Source of the DNA: Thalassia testudinum
Lineage: Eukaryota; Streptophyta; Magnoliopsida; Alismatales; Hydrocharitaceae
DNA: 64,000 bases
Direction of reading: 5' to 3'
Assembly (NCBI GenBank): GCA_037157565.1
Contig: JAZHRO010000003.1
Span: 42,731,001-42,795,000, forward strand
Below are positions 34,824 to 45,307 of this stretch, piece after piece. The notes beneath the pieces are model-generated. The model was not told the origin of the DNA. It made no database searches and worked only from the letters and a program-made list of their open reading frames with translations. Made by a program: the position numbers and the translations under genes. Each line of letters starts with the position of its first letter. The stretch's first letter is position 1.

Positions 34824-37098
34824 TGATAAACGCCAGTTTATCATCATTCTTATGCATTAAAACAAACCTAGCTCTTAGGATTTTACTCCGCAAACGGGTT
34901 TTTGGGCTGCATTTAGGCATAAATTAGGATAGGCATGCATTGCATTTTTTATTGTCGTTTTAATGAGTTTTTGTGAGTGTTAGGGATGTACAGATGCACA
35001 GATCCCTAAAACCCTAGCACTCAAGAAGGCAAATGGTGAAGGAGAAGCCCAGACTAGCTGGAACTCAGCCTAATCCAGCTCACCTCAGCTTGATCCAGCT
35101 CACCGCAGCTGGAACCTAGCTTACTTGAACTAGGGTTAGCTCATCCCAGCTCCATTCAGCTAATCTCAGCTGGATGGCAGCTCAAGAGAGTTCATCTTAG
35201 CTCACCCTAGCTCAAGTCAGCTCAGATCTAGCTCAACTTAGCTGAGTCTAGCTCATCTCAGCTCCCACTAGTTCACAGGGAGGTCTAGCTAGCTCAGCTG
35301 AGTTGACAGGAGTTCACCCCAGCTCAGATCCAGCTACATTCAGCTCCACTCAACTCCATCCAGCTGAAGAAGAATTCATCTCAGCTCAGGAAGCTCAAGT
35401 CCAGCTCCCGGGGACTCAGCTTAGCTCAACTCAGTTGAGCTAAGCTACCTTAGCTGCCTCAACCAGCTTGATTCTCCCCGAGAGCACCAGACCTAGCTCA
35501 CCTCAGCTCATTTTGGTAGAAGCTAGCTCACTTTAGCTTGGCTTAGTAGCTAGCAAAGAACTAGCAAGCTAAGCCAGCTAGAGTAGCCCCATGCCAGCCT
35601 CTTCAGTAGCAGCCAGCTCCAGCTCCAGACTCTCCTCCTCAGCTCCTTCCTCCAAACCCTAGCTCCAACACCTTCTCCTCCACTCCACCTTTGCTAAGCT
35701 AGCTTAGCTTATCTTAGCTTAGCTTAGCATAGCTAACAACCAGCTCCTTGGCCATTCATTACCTCCAAAATCAACCCTAGCTAGCTCCACCAACTCAAGC
35801 CTACCTAACCTAGCTACTCTACTCAAGTTGGCGCCACCTCCTAGCCATCCCTTCACCCCATTATCTCCACCAAAAGACACTTCAAGTTGGTGCCAAAAAC
35901 CACCCCTAACCACCTCTATATTGGCGCCACTTTCAGCCCCTTAAATCCACCCTACACCTACCCACATAAGCCATCCTAGCCATCCACATACCCCCCCTTC
36001 TAGAACCTTAAGGTGGCGCCACCTAATGACCTTCTAGAATTCCCATTTTGGCGCCAACACCAAAGGGTGTCAACACCCATAACTACCCCTTGGTGCCCTT
36101 TAAGGTGGCGCCAACTCTCCTTGGCCATGGGATCTCCAACCACCTCCATCAACTCATCTTGGCCATCCATTTCAAAGGTCACCATAGCCCCCCTCCTATT
36201 CTATAAAAAGCCACCACCTACCACCATTTTTAGGCATCCTCCATTAGTGTATTTTGCTACCTATACCACCTATACCTACGGCCAAGAAGAAGGAGTAGAG
36301 AAGGAGATTAAAGGGGCACATCACCAGCCCTTTTGGTGCCTTCTTCTCCCCACTCTCTTCAACTTGGGCCACGCCAAGGAGGAGGACTCTTCCACTTCAA
36401 GGAGGACGGCCAGGCAAGGGAGAAGGACCTAGGGTGGACGTCCACCCTTGGAGAGAAGCCTAGGGCACGCCCCCTTAGGGCTTGCCTTGGAGGACATAAC
36501 CTTGGCGGAGCACTGCAAGGAAGGAGTTGAAGGACTCTTTTCAAGATTGGGAGCCACCAACCTTGGAGCAAGAAGCCCTCTTCTTCACCATCTATCTAGA
36601 GGATTTGTGTTTTCTTTTCTTATTTTAATTTTTCTAGTAGTAGAAGCATTCCTCTACTAGGCTTCCTTTTGTAAAACACTTTTCATCAATCAAGTTGCCT
36701 TCTTTGCAATTTTCTGTTTTGCATTTCTACTTGCTTTATTTTTTTTAGCACTTTTCACTCCCTCTCCCTAATTATTCTAGGCCTCCACTTGCCTAGAGTG
36801 AGCTTAGGGAGAGGCTCTACTTGCCACATAGAAGTAGTATTTAAATTGAAGTGTAAATCACCTTTTCCGCCAGCAGTGCGCATGTTGCCTTAGCTTAAAA
36901 AAAAAAAAAAAGATATATTGAAAAAATACCGAAAAGAAAGTTGAGATTGTATTCCAAGCAAGAGAATCACTATTGCAAACATTTGGCCTCCTTGGACGAC
37001 CCTTGATACTCCCCTATCTAGGAATATAAATTTAAGAGCGAAAGCGGTTTTACGCGTTACAACGACGTATTTTAACAAACCACGTGAAATCGATATCA
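34824..37098 (+). repeat. 3' LTR of element B
   Basis: Same start and end as the 5' LTR, followed by the target duplication GTGAG (37099-37103). AGCT array 35055-35740, TATA at 36201. Several of the differences from the 5' LTR are C-to-T or G-to-A. Confidence 0.93.
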
Positions 37099-37103
37099 GT
37101 GAG

Positions 37104-38790
37104 ACCTTCAAGATTTTTACAGATCACGAGAGCCTCAGATATCTTTTTTACCAGAAGGAGCTCAACATGAGACAGAGACGTTGGTTGGAGCTCCTGAAGG
37201 ACTACGATTGCGGCATCTCCTACCACCTGGGAAAGGCCAATGTGGTGGCTGACGCCTTGAGCCGTAAGGCGCCCGCATGCTTGGCCAGCCTACAGTTACA
37301 GAGTCGGAGCCTTTTGGAGGAGGTGGAAAGTTGGCGACCTCTAGAGTTACGAGGGTACTGTGGGGTAGTGATGGTGACACGGCAGACTAGGCCAGAGTTG
37401 ATGGACTGCATCATCACAGGACAGATGGCCGATCCGTACTTGCAGTCTTTGCGCGACAGAGTACTATCAGGAGACCCTGGGGACTTCTCTTTCACAGACC
37501 AGGTGCTACGTTTGAGGGGACGGCTGTGCGTTCCCAGAGACGAGGAGCTATTGAGAGAGCTCCTGACTGAGGCACACGGTTCCAGATTCACCATACATCC
37601 CGGGAACACGAAAATGTACCACGACTTGAGACGCGAGTTTTGGTGGAGAGGGATGAAGCAGGATGTGGGTGAGTTCGTGCAACAGTGCTTAGTGTGCCAG
37701 CAGGTGAAAGCCGAGCATCAGAGGCCTGCAGGGCCGCTTCAGCCGCTTCCAGTGCCAGAGTGGAAGTGGGAGAGCATCACCATGGATTTGGTGGTGGGCT
37801 TACCCGTTACCTAGCGGGGACACGATGCAGTCTGGGTAATAGTGGATAGAGTGACGAAGACGGCGCGATTCTTGCCGATCCGAGTCACTTTGGGACCAGC
37901 ACAGTTGGAAGAGAGGTATATCCGTGATGTGGTACGACTACACGGAGTTTCGCGGGAGATCGTGTCCGATCGGGATGCCCGCTTTACGTCCCAGTTTTGG
38001 GCTGAGTTTTAGCACGGCTTACCACCCCCAGACGGACGGACAGTCTGAGCGCACGATACAGACACTTGAGGACCTTTTGCGTGCCTGTGTACTGGACTAG
38101 AGGGGCTCTTGGGAGGAGCACCTGCCCCTGGCGGAGTTTGCATACAACAACAGTTATCACTCGAGCATCGGCATGGCTCCCTACGAGGCTCTGTACGGAC
38201 GGAAGTGTACGGCACCCTTGAGTTGGGTTGAGGTGGGGACCAAGTGGGAGGTTGGCCCCAGGTTGATCCGGCAGAGTCAGGAGGTAGTTGAGCAGATCCA
38301 CAGACGACTCCGCACTGTCAGGAGCAGACAGAAGAGCTACGCGGATCGGAGACGCAGAGAGGTGCAGTTTGAGGTTGGGGACCACGACTTCCTTCGTGTT
38401 TCGCCCATGAAGGGCCTACAGCGGTTTGGGGTGAGAGGGAAGCTCGCACCGAGGTTCGTAGGGCCCTTTGAGGTCTTGGAGCGGGTTGGAGCCGTTGCTT
38501 ACAGACTTGCCCTTCCCCCGCAGCTTTCTGGTGTGCACGACGTGTTCCACGTGTCCAACCTCAGGAAGTATGCAGCCGATTCCAGTCACGTACTGAGTCA
38601 TGAGAGCGTCGAGGTGAGCGACGACCTGACCTACCCCGAGCGGCCAGTGCAGATCCTAGACCGAGCCGTCCGCAGTTTGAGACGAAAGCAAGTACCCCTA
38701 GTAAAGGTTTTGTGGAGGAGCTAGCGGTACGAGGAGGCTACCTGGGAGCCTGAGGCGGCAATGCGGGAGTGGTACCCGGAGCTTTTCGCG
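37104..38790 (+). pseudogene. pol of chromovirus A, part 2 (RNase H end, integrase, chromodomain tail)
   Basis: Resumes right after B: FTDHESLRYLF and ANVVADALSRK end RNase H. The integrase zinc finger has H and H in HGSRFTIHPG and CLVC (37575-37705). The core has ITMDLVVGLP (first Asp) and IVSDRDARF (second Asp), then a short deletion with frameshift near 38010, then [12 protein letters not shown] (Glu). The C-terminus has YHSSIGMAPYEALYG, FHVSNLRKY and the chromodomain-like tail EEATWEPE. Stops: TAG at 37812-37814, at 38098-38100 and at 38722-38724. Related elements have Gln at the first and last of these, and CAG-to-TAG is a CHG transition. Not functional. Confidence 0.88.
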
Positions 38791-38873
38791 GGTACGTCTT
38801 TTTGGACCAGCTTCGGTCCTCTTTGAGTTTGTTATGGTTATTTGGACGTCTTTTCCCACACCCTAGTTGGCGC

Positions 38874-38911
38874 AAGTTTCGGGGATGAAACTTCCTTTGA
38901 GTTTGTTTTAT
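38874..38911 (+). other. Hairpin before the 3' LTR of A; no polypurine tract recognisable
   Basis: AAGTTTC-GGGGAT-GAAACTT forms a 7-bp stem, as known upstream of the PPT in chromoviruses. The following bases (CCTTTGAGTTTGTTTTAT) are not purine-rich, so the expected PPT seems lost. Confidence 0.55.
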
Positions 38912-39715
38912 TGTAACGAACGCGTGCCCCAGACGTCTGACCAGACGTCTGGGATCGTTTCCAGACGTCTGTAAAATAGTTATTTTTCGCACGAGAGATT
39001 CGTCTGCGCGCCTGTGCGCGCAGACCCGCGATTCCTCTCTCTCTCTCTTTTTCCCTCTCTCTCTGCGGCTGCAGGCCTGCTGCGCTCTCTCTCCCTCCTC
39101 CTCGCGCGGCCTTAAAAGGCCATGCCTCCCCTCCTGTCGTCTCCACCGTGCCCTTCCTCTTCTCCTTCCTGTGCGCGAGAGCGAGCGAGCGCGGGGGCGG
39201 CAGTGGCGGCTGCAGTGAGCGCGGAGGAGGTGCGGCGTGTGAGGGCGGATCTCTGCCGTGAGGGCGAGCTCGCTGGAGCAGCTTGGCCGGTCGGCGGAGG
39301 GTGCAGGGGGCGCGGAACGACGCGGAGAGGGACCTGCTGCAGTCTGAGCAACAAGTGCGCGAGGTGCAACGCGGGCGGCGTCGCGAGCGGAGGCCGAGTG
39401 GTGCCCTGATTCTGGAAAAATTTCCAGAATCAGACGTCTAGGTTGATAGCCAGACGGCGAGGGAGATGTCTGGAAGCTCATACAGACGTCTGAAAGTGAG
39501 TATTCCGCTTTCTTCTTCCTTCCTATCGACTGACCGTACTGAGGGAGGGAGTTGGGTGTGCGCAGGCTAGGTGATTCTCCATCCTTTGCGAATCAGACGT
39601 CTGGTTGTTGTACCAGACGGCGGGAGTGACCTCCAGACGTCCTTGGTTACCATCGGACGTCTTGGAGATAGGCCAGACATCCCCGCAGACTTCTGGACGT
39701 CTGGGAAACCATGCT
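38912..39715 (+). repeat. 3' LTR of chromovirus A, part 1
   Basis: Matches the start of the 5' LTR but with only three palindromes in the first cluster instead of six. Interrupted at ATGCT (39711-39715) by element C and continues at 53332. Confidence 0.92.
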
Positions 39716-40638
39716 TGATGAGAACCTCATCATGAGCCATAACTAGCTCATTTTGACCTAATACAAAGGATAAAAGCTCCTACATAACTCAAGGAAAGGC
39801 TTAACTCAGAGAATTCTGAGTTTAAGGAGAAAATAAGTCATAAGGGGTAAAAATGCAATTTTACCAGTATAATCTGCATACAGGGTAATTCAGGGTCCAA
39901 ACATAGGTCAAAGCAACTTAATAAGAATAAAAGTGGGATGAGATGATCTAGCAAGGCTACAGCAATTCCAAGGAACTAAATGATAATCTGTAACCCTAAA
40001 ATAACCCACTTCAATTCACGAGGTTCGAGGCAAAGTAAAAATAGAATAAACCCTCTAAAATTCATAGAAAAATAATCTCTAGGGTTTAGAACCTTCAATT
40101 TGGCCTTCAGAACCCATTTTGACCTACATTGAGAACCATGCCCAATTAATAACTTAATTTGGGTTTTCACATAAATTGACCGGTCAAACAAGGTTTAATA
40201 TAGAAATGAAATTCACCATCAGATTCCTTAGGTCCTAATTAGTCATGTATAAAAACTTGAGCCTAAGAAGAAACCTCCTTGACCAACTTTACACTTTGGT
40301 CCTCATATATTTACTTTTTGGCCCTCAACTTTTGAACCCTCGCATTTTGGCCCCTAACTCTCCTTCGTTCTTTGCGTTCAGGTCCCCCCTGCAAAACCTG
40401 CCAGCACCATGCTCCGGCGACCTTGCGCGGAGCATGGCGCCGCGCAGGGTGAGGGGGAGAGCCTGGCAAGTAAACCGGGGGTGCCCTGCGTCGTCAGCCG
40501 TCGTAGGGACACCCCCCTGGTCGCTGTAACCCGCCATACCGGCCGTGCGAACGCACGGACGGTATGGGTTTCCATCTCCAGCATCCTCCGGCGAGGGAGA
40601 CACATCGTCTCCCTCCGCCTTCCTCCCTGATTCAGTCC

Positions 40639-40647
40639 CTATAAATA
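40639..40647 (+). promoter_or_regulatory. TATA box of the C 5' LTR
   Basis: CTATAAATA followed by CCCCCGTCG. Duplicate at 51534-51542 in the 3' LTR. Confidence 0.65.
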
Positions 40648-41534
40648 CCCCCGTCGCTCCACCGTTCTTCCCAGCTCGGATCTGACGGAGAAAACCCCCA
40701 ACTTTCCTCTCCTCTCACTCCGGCAGACGCCCACCAGCTCCGGCGGTTCCTCCTCCTCCTCCTCTTCGCTCTGCCGCAATACCAGCAGCAGAGACTTCTT
40801 CCCCTGCTCTTCCCGCGCCACGCCGTACCCAGCGGGCGCATCTCCGGCTCTCCGCTTGCCGCCGCCCCTTCCCTGGGCATCTTCTTCTCCTGCGACAGTC
40901 GATACGACTGTCGCCCTGCCCCGGCCCCTTTCGTCTCCATAGCTAGGTCAGAACTCCTCCCATCTCCCCCTCTTTCTTTTCCCCACTGTCTTTTATTTGA
41001 TTAAACCCTCGACCGCTCCTATCCACCGTCACCCCCTTCGTCTCCGGCCATCCTCCGGCGAGCCGCTCCCATCACCCCAGCAACCCACACGGCTCGCCGA
41101 CCACCGCAGAACCTCCGCCTCCTCACCCTGATCAACCCCCGCCCTTCCACTTCCCCCACATCACCCTCTGCAACCCCACCGAACAAACCCATCCTCCGAC
41201 CCACAGTCCGACCTAGGGCAGCCCTTGCACGCCGCCCCACGCCTCGCCACCACCCACACGAGCTTCGCCGCACTCTGGCGAAGCTCCCGGCACCTTCTGA
41301 TTAGGTCGAGAGGCCGTTTTTCTGTGAACAGGCCACCCGACCTCCGCCGCCATTTCCGTGCAGAAGGAGCTGCTTCCGCCTGCAGCTGCAGGCGCGCCAC
41401 GCTCAGCGCCACGCCCAAATTCGACTCCCAGGCCTTGCGAGGCATTTCGACAAAACATCAGGCTCGCAGCTAAGGCGAAGGCTTCGCGTGACGCCGCGAT
41501 CGCCCGCTGCTTTCTCCGCTGCGGGCGCTCAATT

Positions 41535-41590
41535 GAGGTGGGACATTTAGTCCCACCTCGGAAAAGTCTGAAGAGGCGCAGCGGTTTAAA
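41535..41590 (+). promoter_or_regulatory. Inverted repeat with snRNA-type element in the C LTR
   Basis: GAGGTGGGAC-ATTTA-GTCCCACCTC is a perfect 10-bp inverted repeat. Its right arm GTCCCACCTCG matches the plant USE consensus RTCCCACATCG at 10 of 11. TTTAAA follows after 24 bases, close to the Pol III-type spacing. Repeated at 52430-52485 in the 3' LTR. Confidence 0.45.
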
Positions 41591-41877
41591 GTGAAAAAGT
41601 GCTGGAGGCTTACTGCCTCAGCACACGGGGTGAGGTCCCCTTCACCCGTCCGGTTACCCGGTCTCGTCCGCGCTCACGCCCCGCGGATGTGACCCGACCC
41701 GACTTAGACTGACCTGCACTCCTCGCCCACCACGCACGCCGGTGGGCTTGGACCCGGGCGCGACCCGTACCCGGCTACCCGGCAGCTCTGGGAGAGCTAT
41801 CCTATGAGCGGATTCTGTGAGAGAGAGACGGAGGGGCGGGGGGGTAGAGTAGGTTTTGCCCCCTGACGTAAACTCTG

Positions 41878-42250
41878 AAGTGTGCAGGCACAGGTGAAGA
41901 AGAAGGACCGCGGAAGAAGAAGGAAGCTGAGGGAGACACTGTAGCAACAAGCGGTTTAAGTCGTCTGATTGGAAAATCAGACGACGTCCTGAAGGGAAAA
42001 GAAGAAAGAAGGAGAGACGACGTCCTGACAGGAAAAAGAAAAGAAGAAAGAAGGAGATCTGAAGAACAACAGAAGAAGGCGAGGCAGAGGAGAACACAGG
42101 GAAGAACTCAAAGAAGAAGAGTAGGAACAGCTGAAGGAAGAAGAAGAACATCACCACTGCAGAAGAAGAACATCACCACTGCAGATAAAGAAGAAGAGGA
42201 TAACAGAAGATCTGAGACGAGGAGAAGCAAAGAGAAAAGAAGAAAAGACA
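41878..42250 (+). repeat. Purine-rich tract in the C 5' LTR
   Basis: About 370 bp dominated by GAA and AAG. Duplicated at 52772-53137. The minus-strand poly-Phe/Leu/Ser frames over it are low complexity. Confidence 0.7.
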
Positions 42251-42442
42251 ACAAATTCTTTCTCTCTCTTTCTTTATTTTTTGTAAAAGAAACATGTATA
42301 TCTCTAGAATACAACTTGCTCCCTGAGTTCGACCTCGGGAACTCTTTTATTTTCCGAGTAAAAAAATTTTGAAATGTTGGCAATAACTGGCTATACTACA
42401 ACGCTATAAGAATAAAACCCGGTTGCCGTCACCGTTTCATTT

Positions 42443-42460
42443 TGGCGCCGTTGCCGGGGA
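42443..42460 (+). other. Primer binding site of C (tRNA-Asp)
   Basis: TGGCGCCGTTGCCGGGGA, an 18-base match to the complement of the plant tRNA-Asp 3' end, three bases after the LTR. Confidence 0.94.
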
Positions 42461-43369
42461 GCAACGGCTATTCTAGAGGTAAACATTCCTGTTTCTTTTT
42501 AATTTCTGATAATCTCCTCTCTTTTGTGCAGAAAACTACAGGAAATCAAGAAGACAAGCAATCGCACGACAACCACTCCGAGGACAGGTAAATTTTTCCT
42601 CTCGCTATTAACCCCTAAACTCTAAAGAGGAAGAAAAGAAAAGAACAAGCAATATAGGGCTAACCTGTCTTCCATACTTAGTAACCATAAAGAGTTGCAT
42701 GTTTTCAACTCATTAGTCCTGCACACTATTAAGGGTATTTAAGGGCTAACACATTCTTGCTTGAGCCCTAATTACCCAACAGAGAACTAACTGGACCAAG
42801 TAGAGCCAACATAAGATTCAACATTAGGGTTTTAGAGACACACTACTTAAATCAAGAATGGAGAAAATCCAAAAGAAGTGTGCCTAAACCATTGATTGAA
42901 AATACCTATTCAAAAGAAAACCTAAAACAATTGGCTCTCTGAACACTTGAACCCTAAAAGACAAGACCTAAAAGCTCCCAAATAAAACAAGAGGTAAAGT
43001 TGACCCCTTGGGTCAACCAACCTTAAATTAGGTCACTCTTTGCACTTAAAAGACTAAAGTTCAAGTGAAACCTTAAGCACCCTGATCTTAAAATTGGTAG
43101 ACTTAAGAGGTCAAGATCCCCATTCTGGTCTACCTGGAACCGTAGTGACAAGAGAGGTCGGGTGGGGGAAACCCTGTAACCCGTGGGGACGCTCTACCGT
43201 GTAGGGGTCTTTGCGGGACTCTCCCTCTCTGGCTGCCCAGGTAATTCTCAGGTGGACGATCTTTCTGATCAAGGGGTCCATCTGCCCCGCACCTCTATAG
43301 TCACCCAACACATTTTTGGGTGCCTTGATTGGGTCCAGCACCTTCTAAACTTACCTCTTCCAACAGTGC
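42461..43369 (+). other. 5' leader of element C with exon-like segment
   Basis: CTCTTTTGTGCAG (AG at 42530-42531), 56 nt, then GTAAAT at 42588. A pyrimidine-rich acceptor CTTACCTCTTCCAACAG ends at 43366, four bases before the ATG at 43370. Could be a leader intron of about 780 bp. No other gene. Confidence 0.5.
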
Positions 43370-45130
43370 ATGTATGGAAGGAGGTCCCTAAGACCACCCT
43401 TAAGACCTCCTTTAGAAATTCGCTCTCGTCAAGGCCAAGCCTCGACGCCCGTGTTTGTGCAGCAACACCCTCACATTATTCTCTCTTCTGATTCAGAACC
43501 AAGTTCTTCTTCTTCCCCCATCATGGCTCAGCCAGTTGAGGAAGAAAATAATCTGGAACACCAGCTCCAGCGACTCAATGACCTCTTTCAAAACTTCGTG
43601 CACCCACCACAGCGTCCTATGATGCGGGACCACTACAATCCTGCTGCGGTGGCCATTGAGCCTCGAGTCAGAATCCCGACTGGAGGACCTGATTCCGAAT
43701 TAAAGCCCAACATGATTCATGCTATACCTAAATTCCATGGGCTTAATTCTGAAGATCCCTTCCAGCACATCAAACAGCTAAAGCATCTGGCCCACACTTT
43801 TGGATCAGATGCGCAAAATCGGGATATTCTTCTCATGAAGATATTCTCCTTTTCTCTTATGGACAAGGCCGCCCATTGGTATCAAACTCAGACCCGGCCG
43901 ATCAACACTTGGGAAGAACTTCAATCCGAGTTTTTGAAAAAGTTTTTTCCCGTTGGTCGGACCAACGCCTTGCGCCATCAGATTACACACTTCACTCAAC
44001 AATCAGGAGAACCTCTCCATGAGGCATGGGATCGTTTTCAGGATCTCATGAGGAAGTGCCCCCATCACGGAGTTCCTAAATGGGAACAAGTCCAATCTTT
44101 TTACCAGGGACTCCGTGAGGACATCCGCCTTTTCGTCAATGCAACTTGCGGAGGAAACATCATGGGTCAACATGAAGACACCGTATGGGAGATTCTCGAA
44201 AACATGTGCGAGAACTCCATCAACAATGACTCCATGGGATTATTCGACAGGACGAATACCCGCGCAGCGACGAATCTTAAGGGAGCACATGAGACGCAGG
44301 GCCTGTCCGCATCAGTCGACCTGGAATTAATGGCCAGTCGATTGGACAAGGTCTCAATCATTGAAAAGAAGGTGGATGAGCTGACTCAGCACTTGCAGCG
44401 AGCCACCTCCACGCGTAACTCCTTTGCACAACCTCCTTCCACACAGGAAACTGTGCAAAACATCCTCCACCGATCTTCCCCTGGGATGGATCCATATCCA
44501 TCCCCGTCTGATTCTTGGATCGGAGAATCATCCGATCCTTTCTACACCAGCCGGGGGAACTCCATTCCCCCTTTCCCTGATTCTCAGGAGGTTCCTCAGA
44601 CCTGCGAGGACCTCAACGCCATCCAGAACGACCCATTCTCCAACACTTACAACCCTGGATGGCGAAACCATCCCAATTTTCAGTGGGCGGGAAATTCCCA
44701 AATCCAAAGACCACCTTTTCAGTCCCGCCCACAGCCCTCTCGTCATTACCAGCCGCCTCAGCCTCGGCCCAACCCTACTCATCCATCAGGGCCAAATCAG
44801 GATCAAATGTCCCTAATCCTTCAGACTCTGGCTGACATTCAAAAAACGAATGCGGCTATTCAAAAACAACACAAGGACGAGCTTACAGAAGTTAAAACTC
44901 AACTGGCCCAGTTGGCAAATTCTCGCCAGCCAGGCACACTCCCTTCCCAACCCCTTCCTAACCCAAATAACGTGCCAACCCAGAAGCACGTTATGAATCC
45001 AAATTTAGGCCACGCTCAATGGATTTATCAGGCCCCTACTGCTCCATCTCCAGATGAGATGGAAGCCTCAACTTCTTATGTGGGATTTCAGCAGCAGCCA
45101 CCCCTCTTACCAAACCCAAACCAAAATTAG
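43370..45130 (+). CDS. gag: Gag polyprotein of element C (586 aa, ends at in-frame TAG)
   Basis: Two possible starts: 43370, just after a splice-acceptor-like AG, or 43523 (MAQPVEEE), which better fits the family. Gag core: MIHAIPKFHGL, DKAAHWYQTQ, LKKFFPVGRTN, FYQGLREDIRLFVNATCGG (about 43710-44160). A coiled-coil-like stretch follows (LELMASRLDKVSIIEKK), then a Pro/Gln/Asn-rich region. No CCHC knuckle is seen. Frame and pol are the same: after TAG at 45128-45130 the frame is open straight into the VTTRSGK motif and pol. In B the matching VTLRSGK is read without a stop. So the TAG is either a recent CAG-to-TAG loss or a readthrough stop. Forms the capsid. Confidence 0.92.
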   Translation: MYGRRSLRPPLRPPLEIRSRQGQASTPVFVQQHPHIILSSDSEPSSSSSPIMAQPVEEENNLEHQLQRLNDLFQNFVHPPQRPMMRDHYNPAAVAIEPRVRIPTGGPDSELKPNMIHAIPKFHGLNSEDPFQHIKQLKHLAHTFGSDAQNRDILLMKIFSFSLMDKAAHWYQTQTRPINTWEELQSEFLKKFFPVGRTNALRHQITHFTQQSGEPLHEAWDRFQDLMRKCPHHGVPKWEQVQSFYQGLREDIRLFVNATCGGNIMGQHEDTVWEILENMCENSINNDSMGLFDRTNTRAATNLKGAHETQGLSASVDLELMASRLDKVSIIEKKVDELTQHLQRATSTRNSFAQPPSTQETVQNILHRSSPGMDPYPSPSDSWIGESSDPFYTSRGNSIPPFPDSQEVPQTCEDLNAIQNDPFSNTYNPGWRNHPNFQWAGNSQIQRPPFQSRPQPSRHYQPPQPRPNPTHPSGPNQDQMSLILQTLADIQKTNAAIQKQHKDELTEVKTQLAQLANSRQPGTLPSQPLPNPNNVPTQKHVMNPNLGHAQWIYQAPTAPSPDEMEASTSYVGFQQQPPLLPNPNQN

Positions 45131-45307
45131 GCCGGATTAAATTCTGTAACAACACGTAGTGGTAAAACAACTCAAGACCCGCATTATCCAAACCACTCCA
45201 AGCCTGATAACCATGACCCTAGGATAGTTATCCAAGATACCGCTGTTCTGGACCCACAACCTGGACCTATCCTAGAAGAACCAACCAAGATCCCGTTTCC
45301 CGAGGCC

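Larger units (their letters stand above)
26523..37098 (+). mobile_element. Element B: Athila-like, Gag-protease only, near-identical LTRs
   Basis: LTRs 26523-28798 (2,276 bp) and 34824-37098 (2,275 bp), target duplication GTGAG at 26518-26522 and 37099-37103, tRNA-Asp PBS at 28804, gag-protease ORF 30314-32911 with a tail to about 33423, central polypurine motif and terminal PPT at 34814-34823. No RT, RNase H or integrase sequence is present in the 6 kb interior. By eye the LTRs differ at about 17 sites plus one indel (under 1 percent), so it is young. It must have used enzymes from another element. Comparable in concept to TR-GAG elements, but with a protease. Confidence 0.9.
39716..42439 (+). 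repeat. 5' LTR of element C
   Basis: Starts TGATGAGAACCTCATCATGA and ends CACCGTTTCA three bases before the PBS. TATA at 40639, a promoter-like inverted repeat at 41535-41590, a purine tract at 41878-42250 with an 11-bp hairpin GTCGTCTGATT-GGAA (41960-41985). Contains many GC-rich ORFs on both strands that are duplicated in the other LTR and are not genes. Confidence 0.93.

Noticed and set aside
37984..38385. 133-aa minus-strand frame
   Set aside because: Antisense shadow of the A integrase.
40245..41600. GC-rich frames in the C LTR, repeated at 51159-52528
   Set aside because: Same reason: LTR sequence with overlapping frames on both strands and no domain.
42443..42460. tRNA-like matches at the LTR edges
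   Set aside because: They cover only the 12-18 bases complementary to a tRNA 3' end. They are primer binding sites, not tRNA genes.
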